Positions 35,521 through 44,498 of a stretch of 44,583 nt of DNA are shown here, piece after piece. Position 1 is the first letter of the stretch. The number at the start of each line of letters is the position of its first letter. The DNA is from Candidatus Mediterraneibacter faecipullorum (GTDB taxonomy: Bacteria; Bacillota; Clostridia; Lachnospirales; Lachnospiraceae): contig DWWO01000077.1 of assembly GCA_019119675.1 (NCBI GenBank), positions 1 through 44,583 on the forward strand, written 5' to 3'. The position numbers were made by a program, and so were the translations under genes. Under the pieces are notes generated by a model. The model saw only the letters and a program-made list of their open reading frames with translations. It did not search any database and was not told the origin of the DNA.

Positions 35521-35570
35521 ATAAAATAGACGCATGGCAGGGCTATGCCTCCACAGTCCTGCCACACGTC
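35521..35570 (-). terminator. Terminator of pnp
   Basis: On the minus strand a 13-base arm (35558-35570) pairs with 35529-35541 with two G-U wobbles over a 16-base loop, followed by TATTTTAT. It lies about 55 bases after the pnp stop and before rarA. Confidence 0.75.
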
Positions 35571-35625
35571 TTATATCCTGTTTCTCATCTTACATCATGG
35601 TTGGAGCTTTTGTCCCGACACCATT

Positions 35626-37713
35626 TTATTCATCTACATCTCTGATGCTGAAGCTGAACCTTCCCATCTTGTCTTTCCCGAGACATACAGCCTTTACAAC
35701 ATCACCAAGAGCAAGTACATCCTCTACTTTGTTCACTCTCTTCTTGGCAATCTTAGAAATGTGTACAAGTCCTTCCTTGCCAGGCGCAAACTCGAGAAAT
35801 GCTCCGAAATCTTTGATGCTGACGACTTTTCCTTCAAATACCTGTCCTGCCTCAAAATCAGTTACGATGGTATAGATAAGTTTTGCAGCCTTGTCCATGC
35901 CCTCTTTCTCAGTACCGCAGATTGATACAGAGCCATCATCTTCAATATCGATCTTGACACCTGTCTGCTCAATGATGGCATTGATCGTCTTTCCTCTTTG
36001 TCCTACTACATCACCGATCTTCTGCGGGTCGATCTGCATCTGGATGATCTTCGGTGCATACGGTCCTACTTCCGGCCTTGGCTCGGAGATTGCCTTATTC
36101 ATTACTTCATCGATGATATAGAGTCTTGCCTTTCTCGTAGCGGCTACAGCCTCCTCGATGATCGGTCTTGTAAGACCATGGATCTTAATATCCATCTGGA
36201 TCGCAGTGATTCCTTTGTGAGTACCTGCAACTTTGAAGTCCATATCCCCGAAGAAGTCTTCCAGCCCCTGGATATCTGTCAGCACAAGATAATCGTCATC
36301 TGTCTCACCTGTCACAAGTCCGCAGGAGATGCCTGCCACCGGAGCTTTGATCGGCACACCGGCAGTCATGAGCGACATACTGGAAGCACATACACTTGCC
36401 TGGGATGTAGATCCGTTGGATTCGAATGTCTCGGATACTGTACGGATCGCATACGGAAAATCTGCTTCGCTCGGAAGTACCGGAAGCAGAGCTCTCTCTG
36501 CGAGCGCACCGTGTCCGATCTCACGCCGTCCCGGTCCTCTGGACGGTTTCGTCTCGCCTACAGAATAAGATGGGAAATTGTAGTGGTGCATATATCTCTT
36601 GGATGTCTCAGCCTCATCAAGCCCATCCAGTCTCTGCGCCTCTGAAAGCGGCGCCAGTGTGGTCACTGTACAGATCTGTGTCTGCCCTCTTGTAAACATG
36701 GCAGATCCGTGTACCCTCGGGATCAGGTCGACTTCAGCTGCAAGCGGTCTGATCTGATCGATGGCGCGTCCATCCGGACGTTTGTGATCTTTGAGGATCA
36801 TCTTTCTTACTGTCTTCTTCTGATACTGATATACAGCCTCACCCAGCTTGTTAAGCCATTCCTCATTATCTGCGAAAGCCTCGGCAAGCTTATCTGTGAT
36901 CACACGGATATTCTCTTCTCTTGTCTGCTTGTCATCCGTGAATACAGCTTCTTCCATCTCCTCCGGAGTAACGATCTTCTGGATCGCATCGAAAAGCTCC
37001 TGAGGAACTGCAAAGCTCTGATACTCGTGTTTCTGCTTGCCGCACTCTGCTACGATCGTGTCAAAGAATGCGATGACCTTCTGGTTCAGGTCATGCGCCG
37101 CAAAGATTGCCTCGATCATCTTATCCTCCGGCACTTCATTTGCACCTGCCTCGATCATGATGACCTTTTCCTTTGTAGAAGCAACTGTAAGAGCAAGTTC
37201 TGAAACCTCTCTCTGGGCAGCAGTCGGATTGAATACAAACTCTCCGTCAATAAGTCCGACCTGTGTCGTGGAGATCGGGCCGTCAAACGGGATATCGGAA
37301 ATGCTTGTCGCAACAGATGCTCCGAGCATAGCTGTCAGTTCCGGGCTGCAGTCCTGATCTACAGACATAACAAGGTTCTCCAGTGTTACATCATTTCTGT
37401 AATCTTTCGGGAAGAGCGGACGCATCGGGCGGTCGATGACACGGTCTGTCAGGATCGCATTCTCAGATGCCTTTCCCTCTCTCTTATTAAATCCTCCCGG
37501 GATCTTGCCGACAGAATACATTCTTTCATTATACTCTACACTTAAAGGGAAGAAATCAATCCCCTCTCTCGGTTTGTCGGATGCCGTTGCAGTACAGAGC
37601 ACGGTCGTGTCACCATAGTGCATAAGAACTGCGCCGTTCGCCTGCTTTGCAACTCTGTCGACATCCACGCGCAGTGTTCTGCCTGCAAGTTCCATTTCAT
37701 ACTTTTTGTACAT
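35626..37713 (-). CDS. pnp: Polynucleotide phosphorylase
   Basis: A 695-residue 3'-5' phosphorolytic exoribonuclease of the RNA degradosome. Two RNase PH domains (about 1-215 and 310-530) flank an alpha-helical linker. RGQTQ and the Asp-containing GFKVAGT-like stretch DMDFKVAGTHKGITAIQMDIK (split) mark the active domain. A KH domain (about 550-605, VVGQRGKTINAIIEQTG) and an S1 domain (about 620-690) complete it. ATG 37713 is chosen because AAGGAG is 6 bases upstream, over the longer frame from 37779. It has its own promoter and a structured leader. Confidence 0.97.
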   Translation of the reverse strand: MYKKYEMELAGRTLRVDVDRVAKQANGAVLMHYGDTTVLCTATASDKPREGIDFFPLSVEYNERMYSVGKIPGGFNKREGKASENAILTDRVIDRPMRPLFPKDYRNDVTLENLVMSVDQDCSPELTAMLGASVATSISDIPFDGPISTTQVGLIDGEFVFNPTAAQREVSELALTVASTKEKVIMIEAGANEVPEDKMIEAIFAAHDLNQKVIAFFDTIVAECGKQKHEYQSFAVPQELFDAIQKIVTPEEMEEAVFTDDKQTREENIRVITDKLAEAFADNEEWLNKLGEAVYQYQKKTVRKMILKDHKRPDGRAIDQIRPLAAEVDLIPRVHGSAMFTRGQTQICTVTTLAPLSEAQRLDGLDEAETSKRYMHHYNFPSYSVGETKPSRGPGRREIGHGALAERALLPVLPSEADFPYAIRTVSETFESNGSTSQASVCASSMSLMTAGVPIKAPVAGISCGLVTGETDDDYLVLTDIQGLEDFFGDMDFKVAGTHKGITAIQMDIKIHGLTRPIIEEAVAATRKARLYIIDEVMNKAISEPRPEVGPYAPKIIQMQIDPQKIGDVVGQRGKTINAIIEQTGVKIDIEDDGSVSICGTEKEGMDKAAKLIYTIVTDFEAGQVFEGKVVSIKDFGAFLEFAPGKEGLVHISKIAKKRVNKVEDVLALGDVVKAVCLGKDKMGRFSFSIRDVDE

Positions 37714-37745
37714 CTTATTCTCCTTTTTATCAATCGATTTTTCCT

Positions 37746-37833
37746 GCAGACAGGTGTCTCCGAAACTACTGAAAAACACACTAAAAAGACTTAATATGCT
37801 TTTCAGTGGTCTCGGTTACGTAGAACTGTCCGC
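37746..37833 (-). promoter_or_regulatory. Structured 5' leader of pnp (nested duplex)
   Basis: On the minus strand the outer arms 37826-37833 and 37746-37753 pair over 8 base pairs (one G-U). Within them CCGAGAC (37809-37815) pairs with GTTTCGG (37760-37766), then after one mismatch ACTGAAAA (37800-37807) pairs with TTTTCAGT (37768-37775), closing a 24-base loop. E. coli pnp is autoregulated through an RNase III-cut leader stem; a similar role here is an inference. Confidence 0.62.
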
Positions 37834-37843
37834 AATCTTAAAT

Positions 37844-37872
37844 ATTATAGCATATTGAAACCATCAAGGCAA
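37844..37872 (-). promoter_or_regulatory. Promoter of pnp
   Basis: On the minus strand TTGCCT (37867-37872) and TATAAT (37844-37849) are separated by 17 bases, with an extended TGC before the -10. The start would be near 37837, so the transcript begins right at the outer leader stem and carries a leader of about 124 bases. Confidence 0.85.
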
Positions 37873-37892
37873 ATATTTTCACAACTACTGCA

Positions 37893-37920
37893 AATAAAAA
37901 CAGGGCAGATTTCTCTGCCC
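37893..37920 (-). terminator. Terminator of rpsO
   Basis: On the minus strand GGGCAGA (37914-37920) pairs with TCTGCCC (37903-37909) over a GAAA tetraloop, followed by TGTTTTTATTT. It lies 26 bases after the rpsO stop and just before the pnp promoter, separating the two genes. Confidence 0.93.
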
Positions 37921-37946
37921 CGCCGTCTTGCTTATCAAAACCCGGA

Positions 37947-38213
37947 TTATTTTCTGAGTCCGAGTCTCTCGATCAGTGAACGATATCTCTCAATATCCAC
38001 TTTCTTTAAGTATGCAAGAAGTCCTCTTCTCTGACCTACCATCTTAAGAAGTCCTCTTCTTGAGTGGTGATCCTTCGGATTAGCCTTGAAGTGCTCTGTC
38101 AGCTCGTTGATCCTTGCTGTCAGGATAGCAACCTGTACCTCCGGTGAACCTGTGTCACCCTCTGTTCTTCCATACTCTTTGATGATTGCCTGTTTCTTCT
38201 CTTTTGCGATCAT
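37947..38213 (-). CDS. rpsO: 30S ribosomal protein S15
   Basis: An 88-residue S15 that binds the 16S rRNA three-way junction and helps form the platform and bridge B4. [23 protein letters not shown] (split), [23 protein letters not shown] (split) and [12 protein letters not shown] are the conserved helices with the RNA-contacting DHHSRRGL residues. ATG 38213 is chosen: AGGAGG is 8 bases upstream, but only 2 bases from an in-frame ATG at 38219, and it gives the family length. It is monocistronic by promoter and terminator and sits before pnp, the common order. Confidence 0.97.
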   Translation of the reverse strand: MIAKEKKQAIIKEYGRTEGDTGSPEVQVAILTARINELTEHFKANPKDHHSRRGLLKMVGQRRGLLAYLKKVDIERYRSLIERLGLRK

Positions 38214-38254
38214 TTTCATATCCTCCTTAAAATACTTTGATAAAACGCCTGATA

Positions 38255-38298
38255 TTAAGTAATGGTCGGAGTGATCCGATTACCGAACACCGGCTTAA
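38255..38298 (-). promoter_or_regulatory. rpsO leader: predicted three-way junction, candidate S15 autoregulatory site
   Basis: On the minus strand P1 UUAAG (38294-38298) pairs with CUUAA (38255-38259). P2 CCGG (38290-38293) pairs with UCGG (38283-38286) over UGU, with one G-U. P3 UAAU (38279-38282) pairs with AUUA (38260-38263), then CGGA (38275-38278) with UCCG (38267-38270), with a 3-base bulge. No base is left unpaired at the junction. S15 binds such junctions in 16S rRNA and in known rpsO leaders. Confidence 0.62.
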
Positions 38299-38307
38299 AC
38301 CTTGCAT

Positions 38308-38336
38308 AGTATAGCATACGTCCCACAGATTGTAAA
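38308..38336 (-). promoter_or_regulatory. Promoter of rpsO
   Basis: On the minus strand TTTACA (38331-38336) and TATACT (38308-38313) are separated by 17 bases, with extended TGC. Transcription would start near 38301, just before the leader junction. Confidence 0.88.
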
Positions 38337-38380
38337 GATATTTTTTCTACACCAGTCCAATCCTGGTGCAGACCGGGCTG

Positions 38381-39292
38381 TTATTCCCCGTTTTTCTCCC
38401 GTCGGGCGGCAAAATATCTCTCACCGTAATGCATATCCTGCATCACATTATCTTTCAGTTCTTCTACAGAACCAAACTTTGTCTCCGGTCTCTCGAAATC
38501 ACAGAACTGTGCTGTAACCTCTTTTCCATAAGCGTCTCCCTCATATTCGTAAACAAACACTTCCAGAAGCCGGCGGTGCTCGTCCGTCACGGTCGGCTTG
38601 ATACCGGCATTGCCGACAGCATCATACCACTTCCCGTCAATCTTTACCCGGCAGGCATATACGCCGAAGCGGGGCAGGATCTTATTCTCCTCGGGCTCGA
38701 TATTCATAGTCGGAAACCCAAGCGTACGTCCGAGCTGCTTCCCGTGCCGTACGATCCCGGTCAGCCCGTAGGGATATCCGAGCAGGTGCTCAGCCAGCTT
38801 TACATCTCCCTGAGCAAGTGCATCCTTGATATAGGTGCTGCTGATGACCGTTCCCAGATAACGTTCTTTTTCTATCACATCTACCGTATATCCGTATTTT
38901 TCCGCATATTCAAGAAGCATCTGTGCGTTGCCGCGTTTTCCATAGCCAAAATTAAAGTCCGTCCCCACTACGATATGAGCGGCCCTGAGAGTCCCGTATA
39001 AAACATCCTCAATAAATTTTTCTGCCTCCATCTCCCGCAGCTCTTTCGTAAACGGCTGGTCGATCAGCCAGTCCACCTCATTCTCAAGATGTTCCCGCCT
39101 CTCTCTGCCCGTCATTAGAGATTCTCTGTGCATGTCAAATGCACAGACCACACTTTCGCATTCATCGGATGCATAGGATCTGATCTTGTCAATCAATTTC
39201 TGATGTCCTAAATGAAGCCCGTCAAATTTTCCAAGTGTGACAGCGGTCTTCTTCCGGCCGCTGTAGGATTCGATTCCTGTAATGTATCTCAT
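38381..39292 (-). CDS. ribF: Bifunctional riboflavin kinase / FAD synthetase
   Basis: A 303-residue enzyme that makes FMN from riboflavin and then FAD. The N-terminal adenylyltransferase has TLGKFDGLHLGHQ (about 19-31) and ISSTYIKDAL. The C-terminal flavokinase has GxxxHGxxxGRxLGFPTxNI as GIVRHGKQLGRTLGFPTMNI, then a later Glu-containing HRRLLEVFVYEYEGDAYGK. ATG 39292 is chosen: the frame runs much further upstream, but that part lies inside truB. The truB stop (TGA) overlaps 5' TGATATG. It is the last gene of the ylxQ-infB-ribF run; rpsO follows with its own promoter. Confidence 0.96.
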   Translation of the reverse strand: MRYITGIESYSGRKKTAVTLGKFDGLHLGHQKLIDKIRSYASDECESVVCAFDMHRESLMTGRERREHLENEVDWLIDQPFTKELREMEAEKFIEDVLYGTLRAAHIVVGTDFNFGYGKRGNAQMLLEYAEKYGYTVDVIEKERYLGTVISSTYIKDALAQGDVKLAEHLLGYPYGLTGIVRHGKQLGRTLGFPTMNIEPEENKILPRFGVYACRVKIDGKWYDAVGNAGIKPTVTDEHRRLLEVFVYEYEGDAYGKEVTAQFCDFERPETKFGSVEELKDNVMQDMHYGERYFAARREKNGE

Positions 39293-39293
39293 A

Positions 39294-40244
39294 TCAACCC
39301 TCTTCCCTGTCCAGAAACATTTTTTCAGGGCGAAACCTGTCTTTCTTTCTGTCATAATAGTAGATGCCGATAAAATTTCTATGGCTGTCATATATACGGA
39401 AGCGCCTGTCCTCCAGCTGTTCAGCAGATTTCCCGGCGATCTCACCTGTGAGATGCTTACGTTCCAGAGGATTCCCATTGTACCCAAACACATCGAACCG
39501 TTCTTTGGTACGTGACTCTTCGAGATCACAAAATACACTGTCCGTCGGCATCAGTATCTCACCCGTCCTGCCCTCATGCACGATTCTCTCTACTTCGGCA
39601 AGCTTCAGGCTTTGGTCCAGAGAGAACTGCCCGACACGTGTACGCAGCAGTTTCTCCATACATCCGCCACACCCGAGTTTTTCACCGATATCATGACACA
39701 AAGTACGGATATAGGTTCCTTTTGAACATTTCACTTCCATACGGACGCGCGGCAGATTGATATCCTTGATCCTGATATCATAGATCATGACTTTCCGGCT
39801 CTTTCTCTCGATTGTCTTACCTTCCCTTGCAAGTTCATAGAGTTTTTTCCCGCCGACTTTCAGAGCAGAATACATCGGCGGAATCTGATCATACTCACCG
39901 ATAAATCCGCGAATGCATGATTCCGCCTTTTCTTCCGTGACTGCTCCGTCTGGCAGTTCCGGATCATCCAGAGAATGTTCGGAAAGCACCCTGCCGGTGA
40001 TATCCTGAGTGTCTGTTGATGTTCCAAGCAGCAGGACTGTCTCATATGTCTTATCCTTATCGGTAAGCATATCACAAACTTTTGTGGCACGCCCCAGACA
40101 GACAGGGAGCACCCCTTCCGCCTCCGGATCAAGGGTGCCCGTATGTCCGATCTTCTTCTGCCCCACCATCCCGCGCAGCCGCGCAACGACATCATGGGAA
40201 GTATAACCTTTTTCCTTATAAATATTCAGGATTCCGTTGATCAT
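39294..40244 (-). CDS. truB: tRNA pseudouridine-55 synthase
   Basis: A 316-residue enzyme that makes pseudouridine 55 in the T loop of tRNAs. The catalytic motif GHTGTLDPEAEGVLPVCLGRATK (split) carries Asp39. MEVKCSKGTYIRTLCHDIGEKLGCGG (split) is the second signature. A C-terminal PUA-like region follows (about 245-305, FGYNGNPLERKHLTGE). Its ATG overlaps the nrnA stop by 4 bases (ATGA), so the two are coupled. Confidence 0.97.
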   Translation of the reverse strand: MINGILNIYKEKGYTSHDVVARLRGMVGQKKIGHTGTLDPEAEGVLPVCLGRATKVCDMLTDKDKTYETVLLLGTSTDTQDITGRVLSEHSLDDPELPDGAVTEEKAESCIRGFIGEYDQIPPMYSALKVGGKKLYELAREGKTIERKSRKVMIYDIRIKDINLPRVRMEVKCSKGTYIRTLCHDIGEKLGCGGCMEKLLRTRVGQFSLDQSLKLAEVERIVHEGRTGEILMPTDSVFCDLEESRTKERFDVFGYNGNPLERKHLTGEIAGKSAEQLEDRRFRIYDSHRNFIGIYYYDRKKDRFRPEKMFLDREEG

Positions 40245-41221
40245 TGTTCATCATCCTGTTCTTCTTCATGTTTTAACTGCAGTGCGATCCGGGCTGTTAT
40301 GTTGTTGATCACATCATGGCTGGACCCCTCCATCGTAACCCCGGCTGCACGTACATGCCCGCCGCCGCCGTAATATTGCGCGATCTCGCTTACATCTACC
40401 TTTCCTTTGGAACGCAGGCTTACTTTAAATTGCTGCGGACTTATCTCATGGAGAAAGATTGCGACTTCAACACCCTTTGTCTGACGCAGCTGGCTTACGA
40501 TCCCTTCAAGATCAGAGGGCTGCGCCTGAAAAAATTTCATGGATTTCTGCCGTATCACGGATACGATACATTTCTTATCCATAATGAGCATGCTCTCAAG
40601 AAGGGCGCGTCCCAGGATCTGGTTCTGTATGTAGCTCTTCTCGTAATATGTCTTATCAATGATCTCGCTGCCGTTGATCCCTTTACGCATCAGCTCTGCT
40701 GCGATCTCCATCGTCTCCGGAGATGTACAGGAATACTGAAACACACCCGTATCATGAACAATTCCCATATAAAGGGCCTCTGCAGATGCAAGGCTGATCT
40801 TATCCCTGTCTACCATATTATATACGAGTTCTGAAGTCGAACTGGCATCCGGCACGATATAGTTATAATCTGCAAATGCATCATTGCTGATATGATGGTC
40901 AATACACAGCGTTTCTTTTGCATTTTCAAACAGAGGACTTGAAAACCCGAGACGCTGTGCATCCCCGCAGTCCAGGCATATAAACAGATCATACACAGCA
41001 CTGCCGTCAGTCTGTGTCTTTACCTCGTCCGTACCTTTGATAATACTGTACGCCTCCGGCACTTCCTCGAGATACACATCAGTGCCGATATCCGGATACT
41101 GTTCTCTCAGATAGTGGTACAGCCCCATACACGAACCTACGCAGTCGCCGTCCGGGCGGACATGGCCGCCCAGGGCAACACTCTTCTTTCCTTTCAAAAT
41201 ATCATCTAATATAATTTTCAT
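40241..41221 (-). CDS. nrnA: DHH-family nanoRNase / pAp phosphatase
   Basis: A 326-residue DHH-DHHA1 phosphoesterase. GHVRPDGDCVGS (about 18-29) and LCIDHHISND (DHH) are the metal motifs, and GGGGHVRAAG near the C-terminus is the DHHA1 substrate motif. Homologues degrade 2-5 base RNAs and hydrolyse pAp. The frame starts at 41239; I prefer ATG 41221, since it gives the family N-terminus, though the Shine-Dalgarno is weak. Near-overlap with rbfA suggests coupling. Position between rbfA and truB is standard in Firmicutes. Confidence 0.93.
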   Translation of the reverse strand: MKIILDDILKGKKSVALGGHVRPDGDCVGSCMGLYHYLREQYPDIGTDVYLEEVPEAYSIIKGTDEVKTQTDGSAVYDLFICLDCGDAQRLGFSSPLFENAKETLCIDHHISNDAFADYNYIVPDASSTSELVYNMVDRDKISLASAEALYMGIVHDTGVFQYSCTSPETMEIAAELMRKGINGSEIIDKTYYEKSYIQNQILGRALLESMLIMDKKCIVSVIRQKSMKFFQAQPSDLEGIVSQLRQTKGVEVAIFLHEISPQQFKVSLRSKGKVDVSEIAQYYGGGGHVRAAGVTMEGSSHDVINNITARIALQLKHEEEQDDEQ

Positions 41222-41225
41222 GCTG

Positions 41226-41597
41226 TTATTCAACTCCATTATCCAAATCTCTGGTTACTTCATCTATCTTCCTGCTGATATTCACGCCATACTCAATAGA
41301 CTGATCCACGATGAACCGGATCTCCGGGGTATTTCGCATATTGATCGTACGTGCCAGTTCACGGCGGATGTAGCCTTCCGCACTCTGCAGGCCGCGGATC
41401 GTATCCTCCTGGGCTTTCTTATCCCCGAGGACACTGATATATGCTTTGCATGTCTTTAAGTCCGGAGCAACTTCCACAGCTACCACGGAAGTCATCGGCG
41501 CAACTCTGGGATCCTTGATCCCGCTGCGAATGATGTTGCTCAGTTCCCGCTGGACCTCAGCGTTTACACGTGTGTTTTTGATACTGTTTTTTCTCAT
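41226..41597 (-). CDS. rbfA: Ribosome-binding factor A
   Basis: A 123-residue KH-like protein that acts in late 30S maturation and cold adaptation. RVNAEVQRELSNIIRSGIKDPRV (split), VVAVEVAPDLKTCKAYISVLG (split) and the C-terminal RTINMRNTPEIRFIVDQSIEYGVNI (split) are family segments. AAAAAGGAG precedes the ATG. The gene is 22 bases after infB. Confidence 0.96.
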   Translation of the reverse strand: MRKNSIKNTRVNAEVQRELSNIIRSGIKDPRVAPMTSVVAVEVAPDLKTCKAYISVLGDKKAQEDTIRGLQSAEGYIRRELARTINMRNTPEIRFIVDQSIEYGVNISRKIDEVTRDLDNGVE

Positions 41598-41619
41598 TGC
41601 CGCTCCTTTTTGTGAGAAT

Positions 41620-44484
41620 CTATTTTCTCTCTGTCTCTACCATTTTATAAGCTTCTACGTTGTCTCCCTCTTTGATGTCATTGTAGTTCTCAAATACGAA
41701 TCCGCACTCGTAGCCTGCTCTTACCTCCTTGACATCATCCTTAAATCTCTTAAGAGATGCAAGCGGTCCGTCAAAGACTACGATACCGTCACGGATCAGG
41801 CGGACAGAACAATTTCTCTCAAAGATACCGTCCTGTACATAAGCACCTGCGATCGTGCCGACGCCTGACGCCTTAAATGTCTGCCGTACCTCTGCGTGGC
41901 CGAGGATTTTCTCCTCAAATACCGGATCGAGCATACCTTTCATGGCAGCCTCTACATCCTCGATCGCATTGTAGATGACTCTGTACAGTCTGATGTCTAC
42001 GCCTTCCCGCTCAGCGATATCTTTTGCTGTTGCATCCGGGCGCACATTAAATCCGATAATGATCGCATTGGACGCTGATGCCAGGATCACATCTGATTCA
42101 TTGATGGCGCCTACGCCTCCGTGGATCACTTTGATCACTACTTCATCATTCGAGAGCTTCAGAAGGCTTTGTTTCAGCGCCTCCACAGAACCCTGTACAT
42201 CTGCTTTTACCACAATGTCAAGCTCTTTCAGATTGCCTTCCTGGATCTGGTTGAACAGATCATCAAGAGACATTCTTGATTTTGTCTCTTCAAGCAGTTT
42301 AACTTTGTTCTGTGCGATAAACGTTTCAGCGAAGTTTCTCGCCTCTTTCTCAGATTCGCAGCCTACAAATACTTCTCCGGCATTCGGCACTTCATTTAAT
42401 CCCAGGATTTCTACCGGCTGGGACGGTCCCGCTTCCTTGACACGTCTTCCTTTATCATCCATCATGGCACGCACACGGCCGTGTGCACTTCCTGCCGCAA
42501 TGGCGTCTCCCACGTGGAGTGTTCCCTTCTGGACAAGGACCGTTGCCACAGAACCTTTTCCTTTATCAAGCTCTGCCTCGATGACAAGACCTCTCGCTGC
42601 ACGGTTCGGATTTGCTTTCAGCTCCATCACCTCTGCAGTAAGCAGGATCATCTCCAGCAGTTCCGGAATTCCTTCTTTCGTGTGAGCAGATACCGGTACA
42701 AATACCGTACTTCCACCCCAGTCTTCCGGAATGAGCTCATATTCTGTCAATTCCTGTTTCACGCGTTCGATATTAGCGCCCGGCTTATCAATCTTGTTGA
42801 TCGCAACAATGATCTCGACACCGGCTGCTTTTGCATGGTTGATGGCCTCCACTGTCTGCGGCATAACGCCGTCATCTGCCGCTACCACGAGGATCGCAAT
42901 ATCTGTTGAGCTCGCCCCGCGCATACGCATGGCGGTAAACGCCTCATGTCCCGGAGTATCAAGGAAAGTGATCTTCTCTCCATTGACTTCCACCATATAA
43001 GCCCCGATATGCTGGGTAATACCGCCGGCCTCGCGGTCTGTCACATTTGTATGACGGATCGCATCAAGAAGGGAGGTCTTACCATGATCGACATGCCCCA
43101 TGACGCAGACTACAGGCGGACGTTTTACCATCTGGCTTTCATCTTCTTCATCTTCTTTGAGAAGTTCCTCGATCACATCGACGACTTCCTCTTTCTCGCA
43201 GAGCACATCGAAGTCCAGAGCAATCTCTTCGGCTGTCTCATAATCAATCTCCTGATTCACTGTAACTACTTTTCCCTGCAGGAACAGCTTCTTGACGATC
43301 ACGGACGGAACTACTTTCATCTTGTCAGCAAGTTCCTTGATCGTCAGGACTTCAGGGATTACGATCTGTTTGATCTTCTCTTCCTTCTTTTCTTCCTTCG
43401 GCTGCGGTTTCTTAGCCTCTGCTACCTGTTTCTGCTTCCTGCCTTTTCTTCCTTTTCCTTCGAACGCTTCGTCTCTGTATTCCTTCTTCTTGTTGTCGCG
43501 TTCTTTATCTTTCGCCTTGTTTCTCTGGCTCTTCTGCTGTTCCATTACAGGAGTGTTCATATCATCCCTGCGGGAATCTCTTCTGTCAGCACGCGGTCCC
43601 TGACCTGAGCCGCGCTGGTCGCGTCCATTTCTCTCCGGGCGACCCTGACGGCTGTTTCCGCTATTATTGAAACTGCGCCCGTTCTGGCCTCTGTCACCTC
43701 TTGCCGGACGGTCGCCTCCCTGTCTCTCGCCTCTTACCGGACGGTCGGACATATTTCTGTTATCTCTTCCGTCTCCCTGACGGTTTCCATGTGCACCCTG
43801 CTCCGGGCGGCCTCCCTGTGCAGCTCTCTCTGTTGAGGGCTTCCCTTCTGCCGCAGGACGCCCCTGCTGTCCCGGGCGCTCTGTGCGGGCCGGACGTGCA
43901 GTCTGTGCCGGTCTCTCTGATGCCGGGCGTGCATCCGCTGCAGGACGTGCGTTCTGTGCCGGACGTTCTGCCTGGACCGGGCGTTCTGCCGACGGTCTTG
44001 TCTCCGGAGCCGGTCTGCCCTCAGCTGCAGGACGTGCACCATGTGGCGCGCGTTCAGGGCGTACCGGTCTCTCTCCGGCCGGACGTGCACCATGTGCCGG
44101 ACGTGCGCCTGCTCCTCCCTGTCCCGGGCGGCCTCCCTGCTGTCCCGGACGGGCCTGCCGCTGTGCGGGACGATTGCCCTGGATCCTGCTGCTGTTTCTG
44201 GAATTCTGCGGGCGGATCACAAATGCCAGATTTTTCTTTTTCGGTGCTGCAGCTTCTTTTGCTTCTGCCTGGCCTGCCGCATGATCTTCCCCTTTGTTCT
44301 CTGTCACAGGAGCTTTCTTTTCTCCCTTCTGAGAGACTTCACGGCGGATCTCGTCGGCCACATTGTCCTCGATCGTGCTCATATGATTCTTGATCTCCAC
44401 ATTTTTCTTCTGGAGAATGTCTACGAGTTCTTTATTATCCATGCCCAGCTCTTTTGCCAGTTCATGTACCCTCATTTTAGTCAT
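41620..44484 (-). CDS. infB: Translation initiation factor IF-2
   Basis: A 954-residue GTPase that brings initiator tRNA to the 30S and joins the subunits. An IF2-N domain covers about 1-52. A long low-complexity Arg/Pro/Ala/Gly/Gln linker (about 85-320) and a Lys/Glu-rich stretch (to about 370) follow, then a second IF2-N domain (about 375-435). The G domain follows (G1 GHVDHGKT near 463, DTPGHE, NKID), then IF2 domains II, III and C2. The linker is longer than in E. coli IF-2 and full of near-repeats. ATG 44484 follows GGAGG; ylxQ ends just upstream. Confidence 0.97.
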   Translation of the reverse strand: MTKMRVHELAKELGMDNKELVDILQKKNVEIKNHMSTIEDNVADEIRREVSQKGEKKAPVTENKGEDHAAGQAEAKEAAAPKKKNLAFVIRPQNSRNSSRIQGNRPAQRQARPGQQGGRPGQGGAGARPAHGARPAGERPVRPERAPHGARPAAEGRPAPETRPSAERPVQAERPAQNARPAADARPASERPAQTARPARTERPGQQGRPAAEGKPSTERAAQGGRPEQGAHGNRQGDGRDNRNMSDRPVRGERQGGDRPARGDRGQNGRSFNNSGNSRQGRPERNGRDQRGSGQGPRADRRDSRRDDMNTPVMEQQKSQRNKAKDKERDNKKKEYRDEAFEGKGRKGRKQKQVAEAKKPQPKEEKKEEKIKQIVIPEVLTIKELADKMKVVPSVIVKKLFLQGKVVTVNQEIDYETAEEIALDFDVLCEKEEVVDVIEELLKEDEEDESQMVKRPPVVCVMGHVDHGKTSLLDAIRHTNVTDREAGGITQHIGAYMVEVNGEKITFLDTPGHEAFTAMRMRGASSTDIAILVVAADDGVMPQTVEAINHAKAAGVEIIVAINKIDKPGANIERVKQELTEYELIPEDWGGSTVFVPVSAHTKEGIPELLEMILLTAEVMELKANPNRAARGLVIEAELDKGKGSVATVLVQKGTLHVGDAIAAGSAHGRVRAMMDDKGRRVKEAGPSQPVEILGLNEVPNAGEVFVGCESEKEARNFAETFIAQNKVKLLEETKSRMSLDDLFNQIQEGNLKELDIVVKADVQGSVEALKQSLLKLSNDEVVIKVIHGGVGAINESDVILASASNAIIIGFNVRPDATAKDIAEREGVDIRLYRVIYNAIEDVEAAMKGMLDPVFEEKILGHAEVRQTFKASGVGTIAGAYVQDGIFERNCSVRLIRDGIVVFDGPLASLKRFKDDVKEVRAGYECGFVFENYNDIKEGDNVEAYKMVETERK

Positions 44485-44498
44485 ATCAACTACCTCCT

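Noticed and set aside
37714-37779. Longer N-termini for pnp, ribF, mgsA, mrdA and mutL than called
   Set aside because: The extra residues come from upstream genes or leaders read in frame. Each called start has a well-placed Shine-Dalgarno and the family's own N-terminus.
38347-38371. Hairpin with 9-base arms after ribF
   Set aside because: It has no U tract after it on either strand: on the minus strand an A run follows, and on the plus strand the T run precedes it. I do not call it a terminator, though it could still end or protect ribF RNA.
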